This document shows, piece after piece, positions 1 through 7,385 of a stretch of 64,000 bases of DNA. A program made the position numbers and the translations under genes. How positions within the stretch are numbered: the stretch's first letter is position 1; each line of letters starts with the position of its first letter. The notes beneath the pieces are model-generated. The model was not told the DNA's origin. It saw nothing but the letters and a program-made list of their open reading frames with translations, and made no database searches. The DNA lies in NCBI RefSeq assembly GCF_024585165.1, contig NZ_CP029008.1, positions 1,240,001 through 1,304,000 on the forward strand. The letters run 5' to 3'. The DNA comes from Bradyrhizobium sp. WBOS07. GTDB taxonomy: Bacteria; Pseudomonadota; Alphaproteobacteria; Rhizobiales; Xanthobacteraceae.

Positions 1-21
1 GCAACGAGCAAGGTCGTGGAT

Positions 22-40
22 GGCCGGGACAAGCCCGGCC
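22..40. repeat. Short GC-rich hairpin at the left edge
   Basis: GGCCGGG (22-28) can pair with CCCGGCC (34-40) around a 5-nt loop. It resembles the palindromic intergenic elements found elsewhere in the window and may be the end of one cut by the window edge. No run of T follows, so I do not call it a terminator. Confidence 0.4.
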
Positions 41-120
41 ATGATGATCCGGAAGCATCTCATTCGATATCGGCCGGAGCCACGGGCTGAATCGCTCATC
101 CACAGCGTTCCGGCTACCTG

Positions 121-150
121 CTTGAACCCACACGGGAACATGCCCATATT
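121..150 (+). promoter_or_regulatory. Sigma-32 (RpoH)-like promoter of hsp20
   Basis: CTTGAA (121-126) and GCCCATATT (142-150) are separated by 15 nt, close to the known heat-shock sigma consensus CTTGAA...CCCCATNT. Transcription would start near 157, giving a leader of about 60 nt that contains the RNA hairpin described next. The promoter call is inferred from the motif match and from the heat-shock gene downstream. Confidence 0.6.
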
Positions 151-156
151 GCTGAT

Positions 157-217
157 CAAGGGGTGCCAGTACGGGCCCCGACACACCAAAGTCGCTTCTG
201 CGAGGACTTTGTAAACT
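157..217 (+). promoter_or_regulatory. ROSE-like RNA thermometer in the hsp20 leader
   Basis: AAAGTC (188-193) pairs with GACTTT (205-210), and CTT (195-197) pairs with GAG (202-204), leaving G194 bulged and a CTGC loop. The Shine-Dalgarno GAGGA (202-206) is buried in this stem, and the start codon lies 11 nt downstream. The strand opposite the Shine-Dalgarno reads TCGCT, matching the U(U/C)GCU signature of ROSE elements, which block translation at normal temperature and melt on heat shock. A second hairpin can form at 160-179 (GGGG with CCCC). Confidence 0.7.
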
Positions 218-643
218 ATGTCTCGTGTTCCCACGTTATCCAGTCCGTTCCTTCTGGGCTTCGACGAGATCGAGCGCGTGCTCGACCGCGTCGTCAAAGG
301 CGCCGACGGCTACCCTCCCTACAATATCGAGAGGTGCGGCGGCGCGGATGGCCAGCCCGAGCGTTTGCGCATCACGCTGGCGGTCGCCGGATTTACGCGC
401 GACCAACTCGATGTAACCATTGAGGAAAACCAGCTCGTGATCCGCGGGCGTCAGCAGGACGACAAGTCCCGGCAATACATCCATCGCGGCATCGCCGCGC
501 GCCACTTCCAGCGCACCTTCGTGCTGGCGGAGGGGATGCTGGTGCTGGGTGCGGATCTGAAGAACGGGCTGTTGTCGATCGATCTGGCCCGGCCTGAACC
601 GGAGAGGATCGTTAAGACAATCGCTATCAATGAGCACGAATAA
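218..643 (+). CDS. Small heat shock protein, Hsp20 / alpha-crystallin family
   Basis: A cytoplasmic ATP-independent holdase of 141 residues that keeps unfolding proteins soluble for DnaK/DnaJ/GrpE, all encoded in this window. The alpha-crystallin domain spans roughly residues 35-125, starting at YPPYNIE and ending in the segment GLLSIDLARPEPE. A C-terminal I-A-I (about 135-137) fits the IxI oligomerisation motif. The ATG at 218 is chosen because GAGGA lies at 202-206. A sigma-32-like promoter and a ROSE-like hairpin precede it, so control is probably both transcriptional and translational. The DUF1150 gene follows 50 nt downstream, as is common in rhizobia. The rhizobial hsp genes are multicopy, so no letter is assigned. 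Confidence 0.93.
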   Translation: MSRVPTLSSPFLLGFDEIERVLDRVVKGADGYPPYNIERCGGADGQPERLRITLAVAGFTRDQLDVTIEENQLVIRGRQQDDKSRQYIHRGIAARHFQRTFVLAEGMLVLGADLKNGLLSIDLARPEPERIVKTIAINEHE

Positions 644-693
644 TGGAACGAGTAGCGGACTCGACCGCTTAGTGTTCCAGAGGAGTCGAGACC

Positions 694-966
694 ATGAGTG
701 AAGGTCACGTTGCGTTCGAATACGAAGCCAAGAACGTCTCGCCGGAGACGCTGGCAACCCTCGGCGAAGGCCATATCGCCTATGTGAAGCAGATCCGCTC
801 GGAAGACGTGCCGGGCCTGTTTCCCGAAGCGCCGAAAATCGCGCCGGGCCTCAAGCTCTTCGCGCTCCACGCCGCCGACGGCACGCCGATCATGCTGACC
901 GACAGCCGCGAAGCCGCGGTCGCCAACGCCTGGAGCAACGAGCTGCAAGCGGTGAGCGTGCACTAA
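694..966 (+). CDS. DUF1150 family protein
   Basis: A 90-residue soluble protein of the DUF1150 family, which in alphaproteobacteria is usually encoded next to an Hsp20 gene. It has no signal peptide or membrane segment and is acidic in its first half. The start is supported by AGAGGAG about 7 nt upstream of the ATG. It lies 50 nt behind hsp20 and before a strong terminator, so the two genes are probably one heat-shock transcript. The molecular function is unknown. A role supporting the small heat shock protein is an inference from context only. Confidence 0.85.
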   Translation: MSEGHVAFEYEAKNVSPETLATLGEGHIAYVKQIRSEDVPGLFPEAPKIAPGLKLFALHAADGTPIMLTDSREAAVANAWSNELQAVSVH

Positions 967-999
967 AGCGCGCGCACGTCGCACGATTAGGGTTTCAAG

Positions 1000-1034
1000 C
1001 GGGCATGCCTTCGCAGGAAGGCGTGCCCGTTTTC
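1000..1034 (+). terminator. Intrinsic terminator of the hsp20 unit
   Basis: A 13-bp stem (1000-1012 with 1017-1029, one G-U pair, GCAG loop) is followed directly by TTTT and a further T-rich run. A near-identical module lies at 5737-5771 behind the molybdenum hydroxylase gene. Confidence 0.8.
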
Positions 1035-1203
1035 GTTTCAGAGGTGATGTTTTCCCGTCGCCACCGCCAGCCAACGGGAATTCGGCGATGTCCCGCCCGC
1101 GTGCGGGGCTATCGCATATGACTTGTGACGGCGGTCTGCGCGCACGCCTCGTCCTTCGAGACGGCGATGAGGCTAATCAGCATCAGTGCCCGTCGAGACT
1201 GCT

Positions 1204-1262
1204 GCCGCACACTCCGACCTCATCCTGAGGAGCCCGCCTCAAGCGGGCGTCTCGAAGGATGG
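1204..1262. repeat. Dispersed palindromic repeat, CATCCTGAGGAGCCCGC type
   Basis: The sequence contains the hairpin GCCCGC..AAGCGGGC and flanking halves CCTCATCCTGAGGA / TCTCGAAGGATGG. A related copy in the opposite orientation lies at 43283-43393. The gap 967-1382 otherwise shows only the terminator at 1000-1034 and the TetR operator region. Confidence 0.6.
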
Positions 1263-1346
1263 CCGCGCGAAAACCTCTCGTGCGATTCCTCTGCGCGTCG
1301 GGCGGCTCTTGGCTCATGCGCGCACGAGACCCTCATCAATCCGTGA

Positions 1347-1373
1347 TTTGACAGTTCATTCGAACTTGTCAAA
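1347..1373 (+). promoter_or_regulatory. Palindromic operator over the TetR gene promoter
   Basis: TTTGACAGTTC and GAACTTGTCAAA form an inverted repeat around ATTC, with one extra T in the right arm. The left arm contains TTGACA (1348-1353), a good -35 box. AAATCT stands 17 nt later (1371-1376) as a weak -10, which would put transcription start at or next to the ATG at 1383. The palindrome therefore covers the promoter, as expected for TetR autorepression. Inferred from sequence only. Confidence 0.55.
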
Positions 1374-1382
1374 TCTGACAAA

Positions 1383-2024
1383 ATGCAGGCCAAGGCCCCT
1401 CCCCAGGACCGGATTCTCGACGCCGCCTTGCGCGTGTTCCGGCGCCACGGCTTCCGCCGCTCCTCGATCGAGCAGGCGGCGGAGGAAGCCGGACTGACGC
1501 GGCAGGCGCTCTATCATCATTTCGCCTCCAAGGAGGCGCTGTTTCGCGCCGTGCTCGAGCGGATCTACGCGCAGGGGCTCGCCGCCGAAATCGCGGCGGC
1601 GAAGGCGGCGGAAGACGCGGGCCTCGATCTTGCCGACATCCTGGTCGCCGAGATCGGCGCGCGAATGCAGTCGCTGCTCGCTTCGCTCAAGGACTCGCCC
1701 CACACCGAGGAGCTGTTTTCCGAGCACCTCGCGCAGGCGCGCGACCTCTACCAGAGCTATTCCAGCCGTTTCACCGAGGAGATCGCGACCACGATCGCGC
1801 GGGTGTGCCGCAAGCGAAAGCTCAAGCTCGAAAGCGGCGTCAGCGTGCGCGAGCTCGCGCGCTGCGTCGAGATGGCGATCCACGGCACCAAATCCGCTTT
1901 CCCTTCCATGCAGCCGGTCGACGCGTTCCTGAAACAGCTCGAGACCATGCTGCGCATGCTGATCGCCGGCGCGATGGCGCCGTCCGCAAAGAAGTCCCAC
2001 CGCAAAACGGGAGTTCGAACATGA
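1383..2024 (+). CDS. TetR family transcriptional regulator
   Basis: A 213-residue one-component regulator. The N-terminal TetR helix-turn-helix lies at about residues 10-55, with the typical segments ILDAALRVFRRHGF and the recognition-helix region GLTRQALYHHFASKEAL. The remaining helical domain would bind an unknown ligand. A palindrome at 1347-1373 overlaps the presumed promoter, suggesting autoregulation. No clear ribosome binding site precedes the ATG, so the message may be leaderless. The stop codon overlaps the start of the molybdenum hydroxylase gene (ATGA at 2021-2024), so the regulator most likely controls that enzyme and is translationally coupled to it. Confidence 0.9.
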   Translation: MQAKAPPQDRILDAALRVFRRHGFRRSSIEQAAEEAGLTRQALYHHFASKEALFRAVLERIYAQGLAAEIAAAKAAEDAGLDLADILVAEIGARMQSLLASLKDSPHTEELFSEHLAQARDLYQSYSSRFTEEIATTIARVCRKRKLKLESGVSVRELARCVEMAIHGTKSAFPSMQPVDAFLKQLETMLRMLIAGAMAPSAKKSHRKTGVRT

Positions 2025-5000
2025 CCACCACGACCATCAATGGACGGCCTCTGGCGCTGCCCGACGATCCGGATGCGCTCTTGATCGACGTGATCCGCGA
2101 CCGCGGCCTCACCGGCACCAAACTCGTCTGCGGCTCCGGCGTCTGCGGCGCCTGCACCGTGCTGCTCGACGGCACGCCCGTCGTGAGCTGCCTGTTGCCG
2201 GCGCAGGCGGCCGCCGGTAAATCGCTGACGACCATCGAGGGCATCGGAGCAGCCGGATTGCATCCAGTGCAGAAGGCGTTCATGGCGCACGACGCCCTGC
2301 AATGCGGCTTCTGCACGCCCGGCTTTGTCGTCGAAGCCACCGCCTTCCATGACGACTGGCGCGCGACCAAGGGCGCGGCGACCCCCTCGCGCGAGGAGAT
2401 CGCCGCCGCGCTATCGGGACATCTCTGCCGCTGCGGCGCCTATGAAGGCATCTTTCGCGCCGTCGCCGAAGCATGCGCGGGCCGCTTCGACGGCAGCGAG
2501 CCCATCGCGCCGCGGCTGGAAGCCCGCGACAAGGTGACGGGCCTCGCCCGCTACACGGTGGACATCCACCATGACGGCCAGCTCGAAGGCGTGATCCTTC
2601 GCACGCACGTCGCGCATGCGAGGATCACCGGGCTCGACCTGGCACCGGCGCGCGCCATTGCCGGTGTCGCCGCGGTCGTTCCGCTGCTCGACGACGACAA
2701 CATGGTCCGCTTCGTCGGCGCGCCGATCGCAGCCGTCGCGGCCAGGGATCGCCGCATCGCACTGAAGGCCATCGCCGCGATCAGCTTCAAGGCCGAGCCC
2801 TTGCCCGCGGTGATCGGGCTCGATGCAGCGCGGCGCGACGATGCGCCGGTCGTGTTCGAAAAGAAGGACCGCAAGCGTGCCGGCAACGTGTCCGAGGGCG
2901 CCGGCGGCGCTCCGGTGTCGTGGAAGGGCAATGTGCGCGGGCCTTCGGCGCCGTTCTCGCAAAAGGCCAAGCAGGCCAAGAGCTGGCTTGATGAGGCGCG
3001 CCAGCAACGCAATCCGCTGCTGGTCGAGGAGACCTTCCGCGTCTCGACGCAACAGCACGCCAGCCTCGAACCACATGCCGCCGTGGCCAGGTTCGATGGC
3101 GATCAGCTCATTATGCACATCTCGACCCAGGCCATTCACGAGAGCATGGAGAAGATCGCCAAGCGATACGGCCTTTCGCACGACAAGGTACGTGTGATCG
3201 CCGATCATGTCGGCGGCGGGTTCGGCTCCAAGGGCAGCGTTGGCCTGGAGACCATCGCCGCGATCGAGCTTGCGCGCGCCGCGAAGGCGCCGGTGCGTGT
3301 CGCCTTCGACCGCGAAGAGGAGCTTTCCGTCACAGGCTATCGTCCGGCCGCCGAGCTGAAGCTGTCCTTGCTGCCTTCGGCGGAAGGCCGTCTCAAGGCG
3401 CTGTCGCTCACCGCCCATGCCGACACTGGCGCGGCCGTGAACTCGCTGATCGCCGGCCTCGCGCGGCTGATCTATCCAGCCGAAGCAAAGGAGCTCGTCG
3501 ACTTCGACGTGCTCAGCAATTTGCCGCCCGGCGCGCCATTCCGCGGCCCCGGCGGTCCGCCGATGTCGTTTGCGCTGGAGCAGGCGGTCGACGAAGCGGC
3601 GCTGCGCATGAAGATCGATCCGATTGCCCTGCGCAAGCTCTGGGACCCCGATCCCAACCGTCAGCGATTGTACGACTGGGCTGCGGGCCTCGAGGTCTGG
3701 AAGAACCGCAAGCCGGCCGCCGCGCAGACCGGCCGCTACCGGCGCGGCGTCGGCGTCGCCACCGGCTACTGGCTCTATCTCTGGCAGACCGGCTCCTCGG
3801 TCGAACTCGCGATCAAGGGCGGCCGCATCGTCGCAAGCTGCGCGGTGCAGGATATCGGCACGGGCACCCGCAGCGTGATCGCCAACACCGTCGCGAAGGC
3901 GTTCGATCTCGAGCCGCAGGATGTGGACGTTCGCATCGGCCGCTCCAACCTGCCACCCGGGCCGGGCTCCGGCGGCAGCCGCGTCACCGCCTCGGTGGTG
4001 CCGCCAACCTTGCTCGCCATCGACAAGCTGAAAGCGGAAATCACGCGCACCGCGTCTCGCACACCTGCTCCCGGCTCGAACGCGCCGTGGCGCGAGATGA
4101 TCGCGGCTTCCCCCGATATCACCGTGTCGGCGAGACGCCAGGAGGACGGCAAACCGCGGCCCGGCGTCAGGCCCGCGCTGCACGAGGCGGGCATCATGGG
4201 CCGGGTGTTCGGTTGGGTGCTGCGTCTGATGAACCACATGGTGGTCGGCGCCGGCGTGCCGAGCTCGGTGCAGGTGATGGAAGTCGAGGTCGACACCTGG
4301 CTCGGCCATGTGCGCGTGCTCAACGCCTATACGGGCCTCGCGATCGGCAAGCTCGCCGCGCCGATGCTGGCGCGAAGCCAGGCCGCGGGCGCGGTGATCC
4401 AGGGCATCGGCTACGCGCTCTATGAGACGCGGGAGACCGATCCCTCGAGCGGCCACATCCTGAGCGGCAGCATGGAGGACTACCGCATTCCGGGGATTGG
4501 CGACATGCCGAAACTGGAGGTGCATTTCGACGAGGCCGGTTTCGAGCACGTGCCGGGCGGCAGCGTCGGCATCGGCGAAGTCGCCACCGTTCCGACCTCG
4601 CCCGCGATCGCCAACGCCATCCGCGACGCGATCGGCGTCAGACTGACCGAAATTCCGTTCCGGCCCGATCGTCTGGTGGCCGCGCTGAAAAGGGAGGGAT
4701 GCAGCATGAGTGTCGCCGTCATGACCGCCAACCCTACTGGAAAGCCCGCGCCTGAATTCCGCGCCGGAGGTACCGACTTCAGCGAACGTCGCCGCAGCGG
4801 GGTGTCGCAGGGAATGCCGATCGATATCACGGCCACCGGCGACAAGACCATCACCTGGGACGCCGACGGAGCTGCCCGGATCGGCGCGCTGACCACCATC
4901 GCCATGATCGCGACGGATGCGCGCATCGCCGCTGCCTATCCCGGTGTTGCGGCGAGCGCGCAAGGCCTTGCAACGCCACAGGTGCGCCACGTTGCGACGC

Positions 5001-5641
5001 TCGGCGGCAATCTCGCGCAGCGTTCACGCTGCTGGTATTTCCGCCGGGCCGACATCGATTGCCTGAAGAAGGGCGGCAGCACCTGCCCTGCCCGGTCCGG
5101 CAATCATCTCTATGGTGTTGCCTTCGATCTCGGCGACTGCGTCGCGCCGCATCCCTCGACCATGGCGGCGGCTCTGCTCGCCTATGATGCGACCATCACC
5201 ACCACGGACCGGCGCAGCGGATTGACGATTGCCGGCCTGCTCGGCGACGGCTCGGTCTCGCACGCCGATCATACACTCGCGGCCGGCGAGATGATCGAGA
5301 GCATTGCGCTTCCTGCCCCGCTCGGGGGCGAGCGCGCGTCCTACAGGCGGGCGATCAGCCGGACCCATGCGGAATGGCCGCTGGTGGAGCTCTGCGCCCG
5401 CGTCGTGATCGCAGGCGGCAAGTTCCAGCTCGTGCGTCTCGCTGCTGGCGGCGTCGCACCCGTGCCGCTTCGCCTCACCGCGGTGGAAGCCCAGCTCAGC
5501 GGCAGGATAGTCGATGCGGCATCGATCGCAGAAGCGGCGAAAGCGGCGAGCTCGGGTGCCAAGCCACTGCCGATGACGGCCTACAAGCTCGATCTTCTGC
5601 AAGGGCTGGTGCGCGACGTGCTGGAGCGGCTTTCGGATTAG
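2021..5641 (+). CDS. Single-chain molybdenum hydroxylase (xanthine dehydrogenase / aldehyde oxidoreductase family), FeS-Mo-FAD fusion
   Basis: A 1206-residue protein joining three modules that are normally separate subunits. Residues 1-160 bind two [2Fe-2S] clusters: C37, C42, C45, C57, then C95, C98, C136, C138. Residues about 165-890 form the molybdopterin domain, with GGGFGSKG at 398-405, an FRGPGGPP loop, and a candidate catalytic Glu853 in GIGEVATVPTSPAIANAI. Residues about 896-1206 form the FAD domain, with AGGTDF and TLGGNLAQ. The FAD part resembles the PaoB/YagS type and has C1004, C1014, C1022 and C1040, which could hold a [4Fe-4S] cluster. The order FeS-Mo-FAD differs from eukaryotic xanthine dehydrogenase (FeS-FAD-Mo). 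No stop separates the Mo and FAD parts, yet a strong internal ribosome binding site remains at 4691-4698. The substrate is unknown; an aldehyde or N-heterocycle is likely. Confidence 0.88.
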   Translation: MTTTTINGRPLALPDDPDALLIDVIRDRGLTGTKLVCGSGVCGACTVLLDGTPVVSCLLPAQAAAGKSLTTIEGIGAAGLHPVQKAFMAHDALQCGFCTPGFVVEATAFHDDWRATKGAATPSREEIAAALSGHLCRCGAYEGIFRAVAEACAGRFDGSEPIAPRLEARDKVTGLARYTVDIHHDGQLEGVILRTHVAHARITGLDLAPARAIAGVAAVVPLLDDDNMVRFVGAPIAAVAARDRRIALKAIAAISFKAEPLPAVIGLDAARRDDAPVVFEKKDRKRAGNVSEGAGGAPVSWKGNVRGPSAPFSQKAKQAKSWLDEARQQRNPLLVEETFRVSTQQHASLEPHAAVARFDGDQLIMHISTQAIHESMEKIAKRYGLSHDKVRVIADHVGGGFGSKGSVGLETIAAIELARAAKAPVRVAFDREEELSVTGYRPAAELKLSLLPSAEGRLKALSLTAHADTGAAVNSLIAGLARLIYPAEAKELVDFDVLSNLPPGAPFRGPGGPPMSFALEQAVDEAALRMKIDPIALRKLWDPDPNRQRLYDWAAGLEVWKNRKPAAAQTGRYRRGVGVATGYWLYLWQTGSSVELAIKGGRIVASCAVQDIGTGTRSVIANTVAKAFDLEPQDVDVRIGRSNLPPGPGSGGSRVTASVVPPTLLAIDKLKAEITRTASRTPAPGSNAPWREMIAASPDITVSARRQEDGKPRPGVRPALHEAGIMGRVFGWVLRLMNHMVVGAGVPSSVQVMEVEVDTWLGHVRVLNAYTGLAIGKLAAPMLARSQAAGAVIQGIGYALYETRETDPSSGHILSGSMEDYRIPGIGDMPKLEVHFDEAGFEHVPGGSVGIGEVATVPTSPAIANAIRDAIGVRLTEIPFRPDRLVAALKREGCSMSVAVMTANPTGKPAPEFRAGGTDFSERRRSGVSQGMPIDITATGDKTITWDADGAARIGALTTIAMIATDARIAAAYPGVAASAQGLATPQVRHVATLGGNLAQRSRCWYFRRADIDCLKKGGSTCPARSGNHLYGVAFDLGDCVAPHPSTMAAALLAYDATITTTDRRSGLTIAGLLGDGSVSHADHTLAAGEMIESIALPAPLGGERASYRRAISRTHAEWPLVELCARVVIAGGKFQLVRLAAGGVAPVPLRLTAVEAQLSGRIVDAASIAEAAKAASSGAKPLPMTAYKLDLLQGLVRDVLERLSD
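4691..4708 (+). promoter_or_regulatory. Internal ribosome binding site and in-frame ATG before the FAD module
   Basis: AGGGAGGG (4691-4698) lies 7 nt before an in-frame ATG at 4706, exactly where a stand-alone FAD subunit gene would begin (311 residues to the stop at 5641). It looks like the relic, or a still functional copy, of the start of a formerly separate gene. Confidence 0.55.
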
Positions 5642-5736
5642 CCGGTCGCGCACGCCGCGAAGCCGCGGCAGCCAAGGCCTGTAGCAATGAGCGATAAGCG
5701 TGCGCTGAGCACGCGCTTCGCAGGAAGCAATTCGAT

Positions 5737-5771
5737 CGGGCATGACTTCGCAGGAAGGCGTGCCCGTTTTC
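5737..5771 (+). terminator. Intrinsic terminator behind the molybdenum hydroxylase gene
   Basis: CGGGCATGACTTC pairs with GAAGGCGTGCCCG (one mismatch), followed by TTTT. It differs from the terminator at 1000-1034 at a single position of the hairpin. It sits in the 252-nt gap between this gene and ptsN, in which I see nothing else. Confidence 0.7.
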
Positions 5772-5893
5772 GTTGTGAGCGGCTTCGAAAAGTTCGTCGT
5801 CATGCCCGGGCTTGCCCGTGCATGACGACGCTGAGAGTTCAACGCCTCAACAGAGAGTCTCGATCGTCACGGTGTGAGGCGGTGGAGTCGACT

Positions 5894-6355
5894 CTACGCC
5901 GCGGTCGCCGGCGGCAGGGCCAGCACCGAATAGATCGCCTGGGCATCGCGCGAGGCGCGGAGCTTCTTGGCGATGTCCTGGTCGCGGAGCAGGCGGGCGA
6001 TGCGCGCGAGCGCCTTGAGGTGATCGGCGCCGGCGCCTTCGGGCGCGAGCAGCAGGAAGACCAGATCGACCGGCTGGCCGTCCATGGCCTCGAAATCGAT
6101 CGGGCGGTCGAGCCGCGCGAACAGGCCAAAGATCTTTTCGAGCTTGGGCAGCTTGCCGTGGGGGATGGCGACGCCATAGCCGACCGCGGTGGTGCCGAGC
6201 TTCTCACGCTGCAGCAGCACCTCGAACACCGAGCGCTCGTTCTGCCCGGTCAGCTCGGCGGCCTTGGCCGCGAGCTCCTGCAAGGCCTGCTTCTTGCTGT
6301 TGACCTTCAATACCGGGAGAATCGCCTCGGGTGCGACCAGATCGGTAATCGGCAT
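5894..6355 (-). CDS. ptsN: PTS IIA-like nitrogen regulatory protein PtsN (EIIA-Ntr)
   Basis: A 153-residue cytoplasmic phosphoacceptor of the nitrogen phosphotransferase system, phosphorylated by NPr and signalling nitrogen and potassium status. The fold is the single PTS EIIA type-2 domain, and the phosphorylatable His66 is in GVAIPHGKL. The length is normal. It is the last gene of the rpoN-hpf-ptsN group, an order conserved across proteobacteria, and lies about 220 nt behind hpf. Confidence 0.95.
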   Translation of the reverse strand: MPITDLVAPEAILPVLKVNSKKQALQELAAKAAELTGQNERSVFEVLLQREKLGTTAVGYGVAIPHGKLPKLEKIFGLFARLDRPIDFEAMDGQPVDLVFLLLAPEGAGADHLKALARIARLLRDQDIAKKLRASRDAQAIYSVLALPPATAA

Positions 6356-6572
6356 GGAGGCTTTCCGAGGTGAATTAAACCGTCAGGTTCCGATTTGGCC
6401 CCGCTTGATAGACCAAGCCGGGCCGGCGTCAATAACATGAAGCAGGAGGCGGACTTAGCCCGATCCAGATGTGGGGGGCTTCTACTCCAACGCAATCCCG
6501 GTGCCAACTCCCGCGTGCGGCTTTGCCGCGGTCATTATTAAGGTCCGGAATCGTACGGACGTCCGCCCTGGC

Positions 6573-7190
6573 CTAACCCCCCGGCTTGCCGTCGACCTTG
6601 CCGTCCACCTTGGCCCCCGGTGGATCAATCCAGCCGACATTGCCGTCCGCCCGGCGGTAAATGATGTTCACCCGGCCCGAGGAGCCATGCTGGAATACCA
6701 GGCAAGGTGCGCCGCTGAGGTCGAGTTCCATGACCGCCTCGCTGACCGAGAGCTGTTTCAACGACGTGGTTTGCTCCGCAATGATCACGGGGCTGTAGCC
6801 GGTGACTTCCTCTTCGTCCTCTCCGGGCGCCTCGAGCACGTAAGCCGTCGCGTCGAGCGCAGCCATGGCTTCGGAGGCGACATGGGCCTTGCGGGCGGAG
6901 CGGTCCTTGAGCCGGTTCTTGTAGCGGCGCAGCCGCTTCTCGATCATCAGCAGCGCCTGGTCGGCGCTGGCATAGGCATCCGGCGCGTTCGAATCGGCCT
7001 CCAGCGTGATGCCGGAATCGAGATGCAGGGCGCAATCGGTGCGGAAGCCGAAGCCGTCCTTGCTGAGCGTGATGTGGCCGGAATAATTACCGTCGAAATA
7101 TTTGCGCAGCACCTCGTCGGTGCGATCGGCAACGCGGCCGCGCAGGGCCTCCCCGACGCTGATGCTCTTGCCCGAAATCCGAAGGGTCAT
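6573..7190 (-). CDS. hpf: Ribosome hibernation promoting factor, long form (HPF)
   Basis: A 205-residue protein that binds the decoding centre of idle ribosomes. The N-terminal S30AE domain (about 1-105) starts at MTLRISGKSISVGEALR. The C-terminal dimerisation domain (about 140-195) contains SVSEAVMELDLSGAPCLVFQ, so this is the long, 100S-forming type. The start at 7190 is chosen because the S30AE fold begins there and GAGG lies upstream; the frame stays open further upstream but codes nothing recognisable. It lies between rpoN and ptsN. Confidence 0.93.
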   Translation of the reverse strand: MTLRISGKSISVGEALRGRVADRTDEVLRKYFDGNYSGHITLSKDGFGFRTDCALHLDSGITLEADSNAPDAYASADQALLMIEKRLRRYKNRLKDRSARKAHVASEAMAALDATAYVLEAPGEDEEEVTGYSPVIIAEQTTSLKQLSVSEAVMELDLSGAPCLVFQHGSSGRVNIIYRRADGNVGWIDPPGAKVDGKVDGKPGG

Positions 7191-7385
7191 GGATGCCTCG
7201 CTTGGTTTGCTCCTCGGCTGCGACGACGTCATCGCAGCCGAAGTCGTTCCCTGCGCATGATCTCCCCACGAACACTTTCCGCGTTGGTCGGGAGAGGAAG
7301 CCGCCGTGCACTTTTCCGGATCATGCGCGTGCCTGGATCGGTTGCAAAGGGAAGCCGAGAGTAGCGCGATTTCGCGCCAGCGCAA

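Noticed and set aside
2411..4990. Very long open frame on the minus strand, antisense to the molybdenum hydroxylase
   Set aside because: It is rich in His, Arg, Asp and Gly without domain pattern, and arises from the GC-rich codon bias of the true gene on the other strand.
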